Shown: positions 45,501-57,387, counted from the stretch's first letter. The stretch: 64,000 nucleotides of DNA from Simmondsia chinensis (GCA_018398585.1 JAGTTD010000018.1:7501-71500); one strand, 5' to 3'. Numbers and translations: made by a program. The notes: generated by a model not told the origin, from the sequence alone.

Positions 45501-48500
45501 ATTTCCTTTTGTGTCTTCTCTTGCTTCTTCCCCTAAACTAGGAAGATCACTAGAAGAATTTAAGGATATCATTCCTTGGGATTTGCCTATTGAACTACTT
45601 TCTCTTAGGAAAATTCCCCTATGGCATAGATTTTAGCCTATTATAGGATGAATCCTAAAGATCGAGAAGAATTGAAGAGGCAAGTATAAGGGCTCCTAGA
45701 GAAGGGCTTTCTCAGACATAGTCTTGACCCTTGTGCTGTTCTTACTCTTCTAACCCCAAAGAAAGATGGTGCTGATGAATGTGTGTTGATAGTCTCGCCA
45801 TTAATATGATTACTGTCAAGTATTGGTTTCCGATGCCCAGATTTGACGTTATGTTGGACCAAATGTCTAGATCTAGGTAGTTCTCCAAAATTGATTTACA
45901 AAAGTGGATATCACCAAATTAGAGTTCGATTGAGGTGATGAGTGGAAAACCAGCTTTAAGACTTAGGATGGACTGGTCGAATGGATGCCCATTGGGTTAA
46001 ACAATGCTCCTAGTTCCTTCATGAGAGTGATGACACATATTTTCCGAGCTTTTATTGGGAAATTTTGGTGGTTTACTTCAATGATATATTCATCTTTAGT
46101 TACTCTTTGAATGAACATTTAAAACATTTAGGGTTAGTATTTGAGATATTAGGGAACACAAATTGTATCCTAACCTCAAGATATGTTCCTTCATGCAACT
46201 GAAGTGATCTTTTTAGGCTTCATTGTCTCTGCTTAGGCATTTCTGCCAACCCTGAGAAGATTCGCGCGATAGCCAGTGACCCCTTTGTGAAGCTAGGAGT
46301 TTTTATGGGTTAGCATCTTTTAATAGGTGATTCATTAAGGACCTCAGTTTCCTTATGGCTTCTATCACGGATTGTTTGTGGAAGAGGGTTTAAATGGACA
46401 AAATGTGCTAGCATTGCTTTTGGGATTATCAAGGAGAAAATGACTCAAGTTCGTGGACGCTGTTTGCGACACACCTTAAATTGTCTACAATCTTTCACCT
46501 ACAAACTGACGGCCAGACCAAAGTTCTCAACAGTACCTTAGGTAGCTCACGCACTTGTGATTTGATTTTGCCTACCGCAAAATTCGCATACAATAATTCG
46601 ACTTGTGGGTCAATCAAAAAGAGTCCTTTTGAGATAATCCATGGTGTGGCTCCTCTCCTTGCCATTGACTTTGTTCCCCTTCCCCCGACTCATGGCCATT
46701 TGAATTGTCTGAGAGTTCTGCTAAACAACTTCACGATATTCATGTTGACGGAAAAAACTTGAGCAAAGTAATGAAAATTATAAACTAGTTGTAGATGCAC
46801 CTTGTGGAATGTAGCATTTCAAGTAGGGGATTATGTGAGGATTCATTTTCGCCCTAAAAGATATCTGAAGCACTTATTTAAGAAATTGTTTGCTCGTGCT
46901 ACGGGACCTTACTGCATAGATCGCAAACTTGGCTCCTTCGTTTACTTAATTGACTTGCTACTTCTAACGTGCCACAGCCTAAGTTTCCCTCTTTCGAGCA
47001 ACTAGGGGTATAAATGAGCCAAGTTGAGCCGAGCATTGCCGTGTTTGAGCTCGAGCACTATAAGGTTTATCAAGCTCGAGCTCCCGCGGAGCTCTTATCA
47101 AGCTTTTGAACTTTTGTTTGAGCTCAGTTTGATAAGCTTTTAGTGTACGGATCGACTCAACTATTGAGTTGGGCTCGTTGTTGGATTGAGACTATCGAAT
47201 GATTTTTTAGCTAATACCGAGCCCTTAACGAGCTTTGAATGAGATTCTATTGAGCTCTTACGAGCCCATATTGAACTATTCATGAACGTTGATGAACTGA
47301 GCACCCTTTTGTTTGAATTCGGCTAAATAACTCGAACTCAACTCAATAAGCTATTGAGCCTCCATAACGATCACGAACTAGCTGTAATTGAATTCGAACA
47401 CGGGTAGTTCATCAAACGTTCGGTTCGTTTACACCCCTACAAGTGGGGGATGAGATTGATGCGATCCTTGAGGATGAACTTCTTACTATGGTTGATGGAG
47501 CATCCCACCGCTTTCTCGTACGCTTGAAAGGTCGTCTCTCGTCTGAAATGTCTTGGCTCTTAGAAGTAGATATCCGCCATCGCTCCTGATTTCCTTGACG
47601 AATACATTTCCAATCACTCACCTGAGGCGAGTGTTTTATTGCCGAGGAGAGTTGATGGAGATCCCTATAATAATTTTGAAATATTAATCCCTCAAAACCA
47701 TAAACACTTTCATGGATTTTGATTTCTTTTAGGTTTTGACTTCATCTATAATTTTTCTTAGTACCTTACCATGTTCTAATTATTAGGATAATAGTTTTTG
47801 TCAACTTAGGAGAGTCTTTATCTAATAGATCTCTAGCTCCTCCTTTCTATATATATCGTTGTAATTTATGCTAATTGACAAATGAAATTACTAATATTGT
47901 GAAACTTTGTTCTATTTCTGTTAGTTCTTTTCCCCCCCTCAATTTAATTAATAAATTCAAGCTCTGTTTCACCTCAGTAATGAAATGTAAAAGACTTTGC
48001 TCGCGGATCTTGTCCTTTATACGTAAGGCACAAGATTTTGCCTCTCCTTGAAGCAAAATGTTGTGCTGATAAACCTAAAGATTTTATATTTGTGGCCTAT
48101 GTGTGTCGGTCCAACATCTATGTACTGCGCAGGTAACATGGACAGCCGTTCCTATGAATAACATATGTAGCTCGTGACACTTGCCTACATTGTTATTTAT
48201 GCTAATTGACAAATGAAATTACTAATATTGTTTTCATATTCTATTTTCTGTGAGCACAAGGCTGCTTTAACTAAGCACAAGGTTGCTTAGTGGGAGGGCA
48301 CATGGCTCCTCTACCCATTTTCCCTCTTTTTTAACCTTCTGTCTCCATCATAGGGTTTCTTAGGGCTTGAAATGTCAGTGCGGTAGCTATGCTGTATTGT
48401 TTTTGCTTGGTTTTGGTAGGTATTTGGATAAGGATAGGTGCACACTACACCTTGGTAGTATCTTTTTTTCCAAATTGGTAAGGATATTACGATATTTTCC

Positions 48501-51500
48501 CTAAATAAGAAACCAAAACTTAGGAAGAGGGTGATAAGCTCTGAATCCAAGGCCTCTTACTTGGGAGGTTGGGAGACAAACCACTATATCAATACTATTA
48601 GCTCACTTAGCAGTGGTATTGGCGTATTGGCGCATTGGTGGCGGGATTAGGGCGGCAGCTTCAGTGACTCTACGACAGTTGTCTACAACCTAAGGCTCTA
48701 TTTCCTAATTGATGTAGTATTGCTATCAAATACTGAATTCAATAATATTTGTCTCAAAATTGAAAAAGTTGACTAAATTACAAAGCTATATTTATAGGCA
48801 CAAACTAATTCCTAAGATAGTATTGATAACTAAAAAGATATATACTAAATCAACTAGGAAACTACTTTCCTAGAAATAAGAACTAAAATAAAGATAACTA
48901 AATTGTCCAATTAACTAAAGTAAAGAATTTAAAAAATTCTATCTTCATCCCAACAAATAGCCGTATATAATCTAATAAAATATCGTTATCTTCTAGAATC
49001 ATTAAGTCCCTTCTTTGACTCCTCGAACTCAGGGGCCACTGGATCCATCTGTATAGGTCAAGTCACCATCAGGATCCTTGGTTACCTCCAATAGAAAGTC
49101 TATAAGGCTCGTAGCCCCGGGCAGATAATGGGTTTGAGACCCATGTTCCTTAGCGACTGCACCGACATCTTTCTTAGTAGAATCACCGTGAATTGTTAAC
49201 TGCAAAAGATGCTATTGGTTCCTTGAACGGCTATATGTATTCTTGTTAGGATAATATTTATCTCAAAATTAGGTATATTGATTTATGTGAGATTTGGGCA
49301 AGATATGATTGTATCTTAATAATATTGAGTTACCTAAATAAGTTTGATTTAAATTGATATTTTGAATCAAGTCAGATTTAGATAATTCCACTATAAATAG
49401 GGCTTAAAAGTTGATGTTTAAGGTGTGAGAGGAGAAAAGAGAGGAAATATTTTGAGTACGTTGGGTTTTTGTAAAGGTTGCCTGAGGGCACTTGGATAGG
49501 GAGAGAGATTTGTTTTGAGAGGTGATTTGAGTGAGGTATTAATAAGAGTTTGTAGCTTCCTCTTTCCAAAGCTACGTTAAAGAGGGTTGGTGGCTCGTTG
49601 TGTAGAAGCTACAATAAGGAGGGTTGGTGACTCGCCGTGCAATAGTTACATTATGAGAGGGTCAGTGACTTACTGTGCAATAGTCACATTGATGATGATG
49701 ATGTTGAGATTGTATATGGGGTTTGGGGGTTTCAATTAAAGATTATAATTTCTGAATTTAATAGTGGATGAGGCACCTGTTTGGGTCCCGTGTTTTTCCC
49801 TTAAGTTAAAAGAGGGTTTCCACGTAACTATCAGTGTTGATTGTTTCAATTTTATGATGTTTTTTGCTTTCGTTTTGTTTAATTGTGTGAATTTTCCAAA
49901 CAATTTTATCAGAGGACTAGACAAACTCTGATCCCCTTAGGCTGCATTAGCATCACAACCATTCTTTCTCACATTGTTTGAAATATCCTTTTGTTACTTA
50001 AACATGATGCGTCATCAATCAGCATGCTGTTGTTTGGTTTACACAGCATTATGTATTACTGGCGTGCAAAGTCGTGCATAAAACATACATGCTCCTCTAG
50101 ATAGATTATGCTTATTTATGCAGGATTTCTGACAATAAGTTTACTATTCGACCCCTTCTCGCGTCTTGGCACTGAGATGTTCCTTTCCTTTAGGTAAATG
50201 AGATTGCCTGGGACATGTCTGGAGAGAAATTCTTCCTCACAACAGGGAATGGTGAGACTAATTTATGTTCAATTGATGGTTATTAGAGAAGGAAGCACAT
50301 GAACGCTGGTTCATTCATCTTTTGCATATACGTAGGTACTGTGGAAGTCTTAGCATATCCGTCTCTGCTAACACTTGATATGCTTGCGGCTCATACTGCT
50401 GGTTGCTATTGCATTGCAATTGACCCTTTAGGAAGGTGTGGCTTCAATCTACCTAAGTGTTGATTCACTATTTATTTTGTTATATTTTCTTTTGAAGAAG
50501 TAGAAAGACTTGCGGTTGCACAGTTCCATGATCGTCTTGGTTTCAATCAGATATAGAAGTGACTACTCTGTCGGGGATAGGCTGGGTTTGTCTTTTTGTG
50601 GCTGCTGTTATGATAGTTCTGTTTGTTAATTGATACTCTTAGTCCGCAAATTACGTTTGTTTTTCTTATCAAAATAGTTATTACAACAACAATAACCTAG
50701 TGTCTCAAAGAGGCTTCCGCCAGTGCAAGTGCTGGAGAGGGTACGATGTACGCAGCCTTACCCCTATAGGGTGCTACCCTGGAGAAAGGCTGCTCCTAGG
50801 GGTGGCAACGTGTCGTGTTGTGTCGTGTTCGTGTTATTCGAGAGGTCCTAGAAATGGTGTCAACCCGAACCTGACCCGATATTATACAGGTTAGGAACCG
50901 TCAATCTTGACCCAACCCAATTATTAAACGGGTAACTTGTGGGTTACGCATTTAAATTGTATTGGTGATTTTTTCCATTAAATGCTAGTTTGTCAACTTA
51001 CAAACATGTTAGTAATACACTTAATAGTTCATTTTAGTAATAAATATATGACATATTATTAATTATTAGAATAAACCATTAAATTAACATTATTAAATAT
51101 AGTTTAAATTATCTTATGTGGGATAGGCTACCCAAAATCTATACATAATAACAATAGTATACCACTCAAATACCTAATATGTCTATATAAACAGGTCAAG
51201 CGTGTCGAAAATAGGTTAAATGGGTGAAACCCAAATTCAACTCGGCTTCAAAACCCCTGACTCAAACCCGCTATCTTCTTATTGTGTTCGTATGGGGTCA
51301 AATTTTGCCAAGTCTAGCTACTCCTAACCCTAAAAAGAACAATATTTATGGAAAAAAAGGCATTACTAAAGTCAAATGAAGCAGCAATAATAATAGACAT
51401 ATTAAGTCTAGGGGCACTGTGAACTAGCATCGGTGTACTCTTCTCTCCTAATAGCCGGGTTGACCACATGGATTTTAACCGGCGTCCAGCTCTATTTAAG

Positions 51501-52679
51501 ATCATCTCTTTAGTAAGGTTTATGTAAATAAAATTATGTCAAATGGTCTCCATCCAGTTTTCTTTGGCCTGTCTCTACGTCTCATCCAGTGTGTACTATG
51601 TAGTTGTTTACATTTTCAAACAAGGGTGATAATCAGGCTTCGCCTAACATGCTCAAACTATTGCAGCTGTTGCTTCGCAACTTATTTTCAATGGGAGTCA
51701 TGCCTAATTTGTTTTTTATGACGTCATTTCTTATCATGTCCTTCTTAGTGTGCAGGTTTGAAACATTTGTTCTCTTGTGCAATTTATGTGTAAAATTTTC
51801 CGCATATGAAACTATCAAAAGAATGAATGCTTCTATGTTACCATACAGAAAAGAAATTCTTCTCAACCTTCTGTTATGTCTTCCATAAATGGCAGATACT
51901 TCGCTGTTGGAAGTGCCGACTCTTTGGTCAGCCTTTGGGATATTAAAGAGATGCTGTGTGTTAAAACCTTTACAAAACTGGAGTAAGTTTATTATGGGCG
52001 AATCCTCACTTTGGCAATTTTCCACTGGATGGATCCTTGGCAGCAGGTAACATCTGTTTGTTTATATTTTTCAGGTGGCCTGTCCGAACAATAAGCTTCA
52101 ATTACACTGGAGAATATATTGCTTCTGCCAGTGAAGACTTATTCATTGACATAGTAAGCATCATGGAAGTTCTATACTTGCTGTCATGGACTCTGAATCA
52201 AAAAATAAATAAAAGCTTTACGTTGCTTCTGCCGTAAGAAAAACATGAGACTCTAATATGTCATTGCGAACTTTGTTTGACGTCTTTCTTCTTTCCGGGC
52301 CTGCTGGTCTGTTGAAGTTGGTGACTCAATATTTCGAACGCCATTGTTTGACTTAGTAGGACGATTAAGTATGATGTGAAAGATTTCATCTTTCTGATCT
52401 AACTAGATGAACTTGAAACAGTCAAATGTTCAAACTGGACGATCTGTACATCAAATACCATGTCGGGCTGCCATGAACAGTGTTGAATGGAATCCAAAAT
52501 ACAATTTGCTCGCATACGCTGGCGATGATAAGAACAAGCATCTAGCTGATGAAGGTAGATGCATTCTCTACTCTCTCTTGACCAATGTAGCAGATGATAA
52601 ATGCTTCACATGCAAAATTTTATGACATTGTTTCCCCTTGGCAGGTGTTTTTCGCATTTTTGGATTTGAGAGTGCTTAG
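42528..52679 (+). CDS. THO3: THO complex subunit 3 (TEX1), WD40 protein, 11 exons, intact
   Basis: Component of the nuclear THO/TREX complex, which couples transcription to mRNA export and, in plants, supports small-RNA production. Exons: 42528-42590, 42682-42777, 43017-43146, 43701-43792, 44006-44074, 50194-50251, 50336-50435, 51896-51982, 52075-52153, 52422-52554, 52645-52679. All junctions are GT-AG and in phase; 313 aa, close to the 315 I recall for the Arabidopsis protein. The N-terminus [20 protein letters not shown] is the family signature. WD repeats include [64 protein letters not shown], and [20 protein letters not shown], then [23 protein letters not shown] 42528 is the first in frame. 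Intron 5 (6.1 kb) and intron 7 (1.5 kb) contain transposons. Confidence 0.96.
44560..47640 (+). mobile_element. Decayed Ty3/gypsy chromovirus relic in THO3 intron 5
   Basis: Frames with many stops read in gypsy order on the plus strand. Protease end near 45195-45270 ([17 protein letters not shown]). RT pieces: KPTFKT-like 'DEWKTSFKT' near 45937, '[15 protein letters not shown]' near 45990 and a '[10 protein letters not shown]' stretch near 46210. Integrase C-terminal part 46470-47000 ([35 protein letters not shown]). A chromodomain-like end at about 47450-47600 ([20 protein letters not shown], then RFLVRLKG and [11 protein letters not shown]). RNase H and most of integrase are missing between about 46440 and 46470. 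It lies in sense orientation to THO3. Confidence 0.82.
47003..47439. mobile_element. hAT-like MITE nested in the chromovirus relic
   Basis: 437 bp with terminal inverted repeats: TAGGGGTATAAATGAGCC at the left and GGTTCGTTTACACCCCTA at the right (reverse complement TAGGGGTGTAAACGAACC). The inside is full of GAGCT/CTCGAG words. It separates the integrase end from the chromodomain of the host relic, so it inserted later. An 8-bp target duplication is not clear. Confidence 0.8.
47641..48690. other. THO3 intron 5, possible chromovirus LTR remains
   Basis: A 36-bp direct repeat, TTTATGCTAATTGACAAATG then AAATTACTAATATTGT, occurs at about 47866-47900 and 48196-48230. It may mark the end of the relic's 3' LTR or a local duplication. 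No 5' LTR was found. No other gene. Confidence 0.4.
48690..48940 (-). repeat. LTR-like fragment in THO3 intron 5
   Basis: The reverse complement shares ordered blocks (TTCTTATTTCTAGG, GTTTCCTA-TTGAT, CTATAAATATAGCTTTGTAATT) with 23490-23715 in the other gene's intron, in opposite orientation. No coding part. Confidence 0.5.
49244..49917 (+). repeat. copia-type LTR with degenerate primer site, truncated element
   Basis: An LTR-like sequence from TGTTAGGATAATATTT (49244) to TTTTCCAAACA (49902) is followed by TTTTATCAGAGGAC, a degenerate match to the TGGTATCAGAGC primer site. The presence of the primer site argues for a truncated element and not a solo LTR. About 49573-49690 holds three copies of a roughly 46-bp GGGTTGGTGACTCG(C/T)-type unit. 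No gag follows: host exon 6 starts at 50194. Confidence 0.6.
50688..50796 (-). mobile_element. TTG-tailed SINE 3' part in THO3 intron 7
   Basis: On the minus strand: CAGCCTTTCTCCAGGGTAGC ... GGGGTAAGGCTGCGTACATCG ... GAAGCCTCTTTGAGACACTAGGTTATTGTTGTTG. This is the typical 3' half of TS-type plant SINEs with a TTG tail. The head is missing or interrupted by the adjacent MITE. Confidence 0.75.
50797..51316. mobile_element. hAT-like MITE in THO3 intron 7
   Basis: 520 bp, from TAGGGGTGGCAA to TTGCCAAGTCTA (reverse complement TAGACTTGGCAA). Flanks form an 8-bp target duplication with one mismatch, GCTGCTCC (50789-50796) and GCTACTCC (51317-51324). An 8-bp duplication and TAGGG-type ends fit the hAT superfamily. 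It carries no coding frame. Confidence 0.8.
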
Positions 52680-53038
52680 AGACCTGATATGGAGTCCGTT
52701 CCTAAGGTTTTATTTATTTGGTCGGTGCTGTCCCCTGCATAATTGGCCTCGTCTCTACATGGAATATTGATTGGGCTAGCAAATTTTTCTATTGTATTCG
52801 TATTATATGAGGGGTTTTAGAAAAGTGGTTAACCTAAATATAACTCGTTTGTTAAATGAGTCAAGAACCTTCTACTCCAAATACAAGCCCAACCGAATTT
52901 TTTATATAGGTTAAATGCATCAATTCAAATCCAACCTTGTCTTTTTTGTAGCTTCTCATTGTATTATGTCAGACTTTTCCAGCATTAGCGGGGAGGATGT
53001 GTGGAAATCAATTCCATTTGAGGTTATTGCATCATGTT

Positions 53039-53070
<32 letters not shown>

Positions 53071-53429
53071 ACAAACACTCATTGTGTTCTTGAATCATCC
53101 ATCTAATGATCTTTCATTTCAAGGTTAACTAAGCATGCAGGCTGAGATCAGCTTTCCTTTTGCTTGTTTGTCGGTGGGAGGTGTTAATAATAAGGGTATT
53201 TTCTGATTTGATTAGGGATCAATGGTATCTTAGAGTCTGAGTTCAACTCTCTTAATCCTAAGTATCCATCTAAAAAGGTTTGTTGTCATCCATTCTCTTT
53301 CCCTATAATAATAGGCGAGTGGTGGAGAGAAACAAGGAATATTAAAGCAGAAAAAAAAAATGACGCAACCCTTTGGAATGTTGGCTACACAGTACCGTTC
53401 TCTAGGTGCATGCTAGTTGCTTTAGTAGG
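52680..53429. other. THO3 3' flank and intergenic DNA
   Basis: Includes the presumed 3' UTR and a (TA)n microsatellite at about 53039-53063. No further gene or element recognised. Confidence 0.5.
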
Positions 53430-53701
53430 GTATTTTTTGATGGGGGAACCGAGATCCGAAAGACCATCTAGCTGGATTTATTGCGAGAATGTCCATAAAA
53501 GACGTGAAGAAAGAGGTATCGTGTGAATGTTTTTCAAAAAACCCTCAGAGGGATAGTACAGATGTGGTTTGTGCCATTTCCAAGTGGTTCCACATATAAA
53601 TTTTCGAGTGTTATAATCATTAATTTCTAATTAATAAGCGGTAAAGAGACGATCACTTAACTAGTTCACGTACAACAAGGGGAAATTTGAACCGTTTGCG
53701 C

Positions 53702-54270
53702 TGTTGGTGTAAACACTTGCAAAATCAAGTAAACGGGCAACTTTTCGATCTACAGTTTTTAAGCTGTGTTGTCACTTTCCTTAAGACTTATTTCAGTGTA
53801 TGAAATAGTCTCGAGGATACAACGATAACCAAATAAAATGGAGTGAAATATGTAAAGGGAGATGTAAGAGAATGACCCTTTTTTATCAAAAAAGATCGTT
53901 TTTCATCATCATAACAATCACACTAGTGGGGTATATATAATAATTCAAGCGAAAGAAGACATCCCAAAACATGCCTCAAAGAAAGGGCGAAGGCCGGAAG
54001 TTGCCGCGCACAAACTGGTAAAAAACTGTCCCTGTGTGTCGACACATAGTTTTGCAGACAAGGTTCTGTTGATCTGTATGTCGACACAAGGACCGTGTGT
54101 GTCGACATACACCTCTGTATCCTTGTTCTGTAAGAATGTGTGTCGACACATCAGCCCTGTGTGTCGACACCCATCCCAACACACTTCAAAACATATCAAA
54201 CAAACTTCGGGAACAACTTTAAACGCTTTATTCACAATTCTTATGGCATTATTTTGAAAACACATCAACA
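53702..54270 (-). repeat. copia A 3' LTR
   Basis: 569 bp. It contains five TGTGTCGACACA-type palindromes between 54037 and 54175, against three in the other LTR. The extra unit explains the 52-bp length difference. Confidence 0.9.
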
Positions 54271-54840
54271 TTCCCCAACTATTTTCAAAACACAATCATT
54301 CTTACAAACGACATCTCTAAGTTAAAGGAGGTCATGTCGCGCATCAATGAGGGTGTCTATCGATTGAACCCCCAGCTAGTGATGACATGTTTGCAATTAA
54401 TCGGATCGAAGATGGTAGACTAAGCTTTGAACCACTCAACCCTTTTGACTAACTGAACACATCACCACGCACTAGGTAATCTACTCCCTGTACATATCTT
54501 ACACCTCCCAGATCGACACATATGACGTTGTGTGTCCTGTACCCTTCGCGAGTGCATCAGGGCCAAACCCTTTGTCAAAAATCACCCCTTGAAGCGGCCA
54601 AACTTCACACTCACTAAGGTGGACCCCAACTGATCATGTCCTGCGACCGACATTCTGTTACAAGATTATCAACGCCGGGTCCATTAAGAGCTTACGCTCA
54701 TCCTTTAAATCTCTGACGCAGTACCAATCACTTCACACATGGGATGGAAAATTCTTTTGTGCTTGCAGCCACACGGATGATAAAACTCACTCATTGAACC
54801 CAGGACCTAGCGTCTGACTAGGCGTCGAGTTGAGGGCCAA
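54271..54840 (-). other. copia A 3' untranslated region
   Basis: Lies between the RNase H stop and the 3' LTR. A GGGGAA purine stretch (minus strand) adjoins the LTR as a possible purine tract. The same region recurs in copia B at 60961-61555 (for example the segments with CCCAGCTAGTGA and AAACCCTTTGTCAAAAATCACCCC). Confidence 0.7.
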
Positions 54841-55630
54841 TCATGGGTGACTAAAAACGACAGGTTTCAACCCCATCCCTATGCACGTTTTCAGGACTAA
54901 GTCTCTAGCAAGGCCTTTTGTGAACGGATCTGCTAGATTCTGACTTGTCCTCACAAAATCCACAGTGATGACACCTTCTCGAATCGGATGCCTCACTATA
55001 CTGTGTCTCACACCAATGTGTCGAGACTTCCCATTATACACCTCACTGTACACTTTAGAAAGCGTAGCTTGACTATCACAATGGATAGAGATCGGTGAGA
55101 TCGGCTTAGGCCACAAAGGTATCTCGTACAAGAGATCCTTTAACCATTTGGCTTCTTTAGACAAGAGCTATAAACTTCGCTGCCATCGTAGAATCAGCTA
55201 TACAGGTCTGTTTCTTGGAACCCCAAGAAACTGCACCTCTACCAAGTAAGAAAACCTATCCACTCGTGGATGCATGATCCTCCCCATGGGAGATCCAACT
55301 GGCATCCGAGTATCCCTCCAAAATCGGGGGATACCCCTACATACGAAATACCATAGTCTATGGTACTCTTTAGGTACTTCAGTGCTTTATAGACCGCTTG
55401 CCAATGTACCTTACTTGGATTGCTAGTATATCTACTAAGCTTTCCAACAGCATAAGCTATGTCAGGCCTAGTGCTCGTCATGGCGTACATCAAACACCCA
55501 ATAACTCGGGCATAATCCAACTGATAAACAGGTGGGCCCCTATTCGGTACCAATTTCATACTTGGGTCCAGGGGTGTGAGCACCGGTGCACGTGCACCAC
55601 AGTTGAATCTCTTCAACACACTCTCCACAT
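54841..55630 (-). pseudogene. copia A RT end and RNase H, frameshifted
   Basis: Segments 55628-55239 and 55164-54841. The first has PVLTPLDPSMKLVPN, YARVIGCLMYAMTSTRPDIA and KLSRYTSNPSKVHW. The second has [31 protein letters not shown] and NLADPFTKGL, which are copia RNase H motifs. A frame break lies near 55165-55240. The catalytic C-D remains. Confidence 0.87.
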
Positions 55631-55637
55631 AGTGGGA

Positions 55638-56959
55638 TTAAGTCAAGGATATGGAGTCCCCATTCCTTACAATCCTTATACCAAGGATTACCTCAGCATC
55701 ACCCATGTCTTTCCTAGCAAAGTTCTCAGAGAGAAACCTTTTAGTCCTCCCTACTTGCTCTTGATCCGTACCGAATATCAGCGTGCCATCCACATACAAG
55801 CAAATTATGACACCTTTGCCATTCTCGAACTTGCTATATACACACTTATCCGATTCATTTATCATGAACCTGTTGTTTAGAACAACCTCATCAAATTTTT
55901 GATGCCATTGTTTCGGGGCTTGCTTTAGCCCATACAGAGAGCGTATGAGTTTACATGCCTTCCTCTCTTGGCCCGGTATAACAAACCCTTCAGGTTGTTT
56001 CATGTACACTTCCTCTTCCAATTCACCATTCAGAAAGGCCTTTTTCACATCCATTTGGTGAATTACGAGTTTATACATAGAGGCAAGAGCGATCAACACT
56101 CTTATAGTCGATATCCTCGCCACAGGGGCATAAGTGTCAAAGTAATTTAACCCATGTTTCTGGGTAAACCCTTTAGCCACCAATCGGGCTTTGAACTTAT
56201 CAATAGTCCCATCAACTTTCATCTTCTTCTTGAAGATCCATTTACACCTAATCGGCTTACTGCCTTGTGGAAGATCCACTAATATCCAGGTATTATTGCC
56301 CATGATGGAATCCATCTCATCATTAATTGCCTCTTTCCAAAAAGCGGCATCATGAGACCTCATTGCCTCATCAAATGTCATAGGGTCAGCCTCCATGACA
56401 TAACAATGTGGTACAACAGAGTCCACATCATTTCTCGAACCTTCTACCAAAAAGGTATAGAAGTCCAATCCGAAAGATTTCTCTTTCCTTACTCTCTTAC
56501 TCCTTCGGAGTTCTGGAGTAAAATCAGAGGTTTGTTCCCTCTCATGGTAAACATCATCATCACCATACGACACCGGTGTGTCGTTATCAACCGGTACATA
56601 ATCCCTCGCTCTAGGGATAGAGGTGAACCGATTCTCATCAAAGATGGCATCTCTCGACTCTATTATTGTATTAATACCAACATAATCATTTGGCTCAATT
56701 ACATAGAATCGATACGCCTTACTATGCTGTGCATATCCAACAAATATGCTATCGATGCCTCTTTCACCTAGCCTTTTACGTTTAGGTTCAGGGACTCTAA
56801 CTACGGCCCTACACCCCCACACTTTAAGATAACTCAACCTAGGGGGTCTACCGTTCCAGTGTTCATATGGGGTCATTTTGCTTTTCTTATTCAGAACACG
56901 GTTCAAAATGTGACAGGATGTTAACATAGCCTCACCCCAAAACCCATCGTTAAGACCGG
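55638..56959 (-). pseudogene. copia A integrase C-terminus and reverse transcriptase
   Basis: An open segment of 429 codons. It begins with the integrase end (SCHILNRVLNKKSKMTPYEH, KVWGCRAVVRVPEPKRK, GIDSIFVGYAQHSKAYRFYV). RT follows: MRSHDAAFWKEAINDEMDSI, CKWIFKKKMKVDGTIDKFKA, MDVKKAFLNGELEEEVYMKQ, SLYGLKQAPKQWH. The catalytic box reads YVDGTLIFG, so the second Asp of YVDD is replaced by Gly. A stop ends the segment at 55638. Confidence 0.9.
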
Positions 56960-57345
56960 AGTATATTTCTTACTTGTGGCGTCTTTTTCCATGTATCATG
57001 CCTCAAGTGCGCCCCACAGTTCCTTAGCGGTCGGCACGTTGGAGTAGATGTCAAAGAGGGCGTCAGTCATCCCATTGAGTATGTGCCCTCGACATATGTA
57101 GTCATCATTCTCCCATTTCAACCGGGCTCGTTGCTCTGCCAGTGTCTGCTCTTGCTCAGCAGTTTTTTTTGGGGGGGGGGGGGGGGGGGGGGGGGGGGCG
57201 TAGGATATGGTGTATTCAGGACATACACTACATTGAGCGTCGTTATCAGGAAGTGCATCTTCCTCTGCTAACGACGAAAATTCCCGCCATCAAAACGATC
57301 CAACTTTACGAAATTCGCGGTCATCTCTCTCAGTGACGAAGTCAT
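56960..57345 (-). pseudogene. copia A gag N-terminus, truncated, with G28 run
   Basis: From ATG 57345: MTSSLREMTANFVKLDRFDG, a stop in place of a Trp before QRKMHFLITTL, then a proline run encoded by a C/G homopolymer (57171-57198 on the plus strand), then KWENDDYICRGHILNGMTDA and LWGALEA. These are copia gag (UBN2-type) motifs. The frame then jumps to integrase sequence near 56950. Confidence 0.85.
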
Positions 57346-57387
57346 ATCAAACCCAAGATCCCAAACGTGAAAACTAAGTCTTAAGAT

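Noticed and set aside
53945..54295. Cys/His-rich minus-strand frame, also seen at 57618-57905 and 60551-60883
   Set aside because: The CRHTG-type repeats come from the TGTGTCGACACA palindromes of the copia LTRs, not from a zinc-finger protein.
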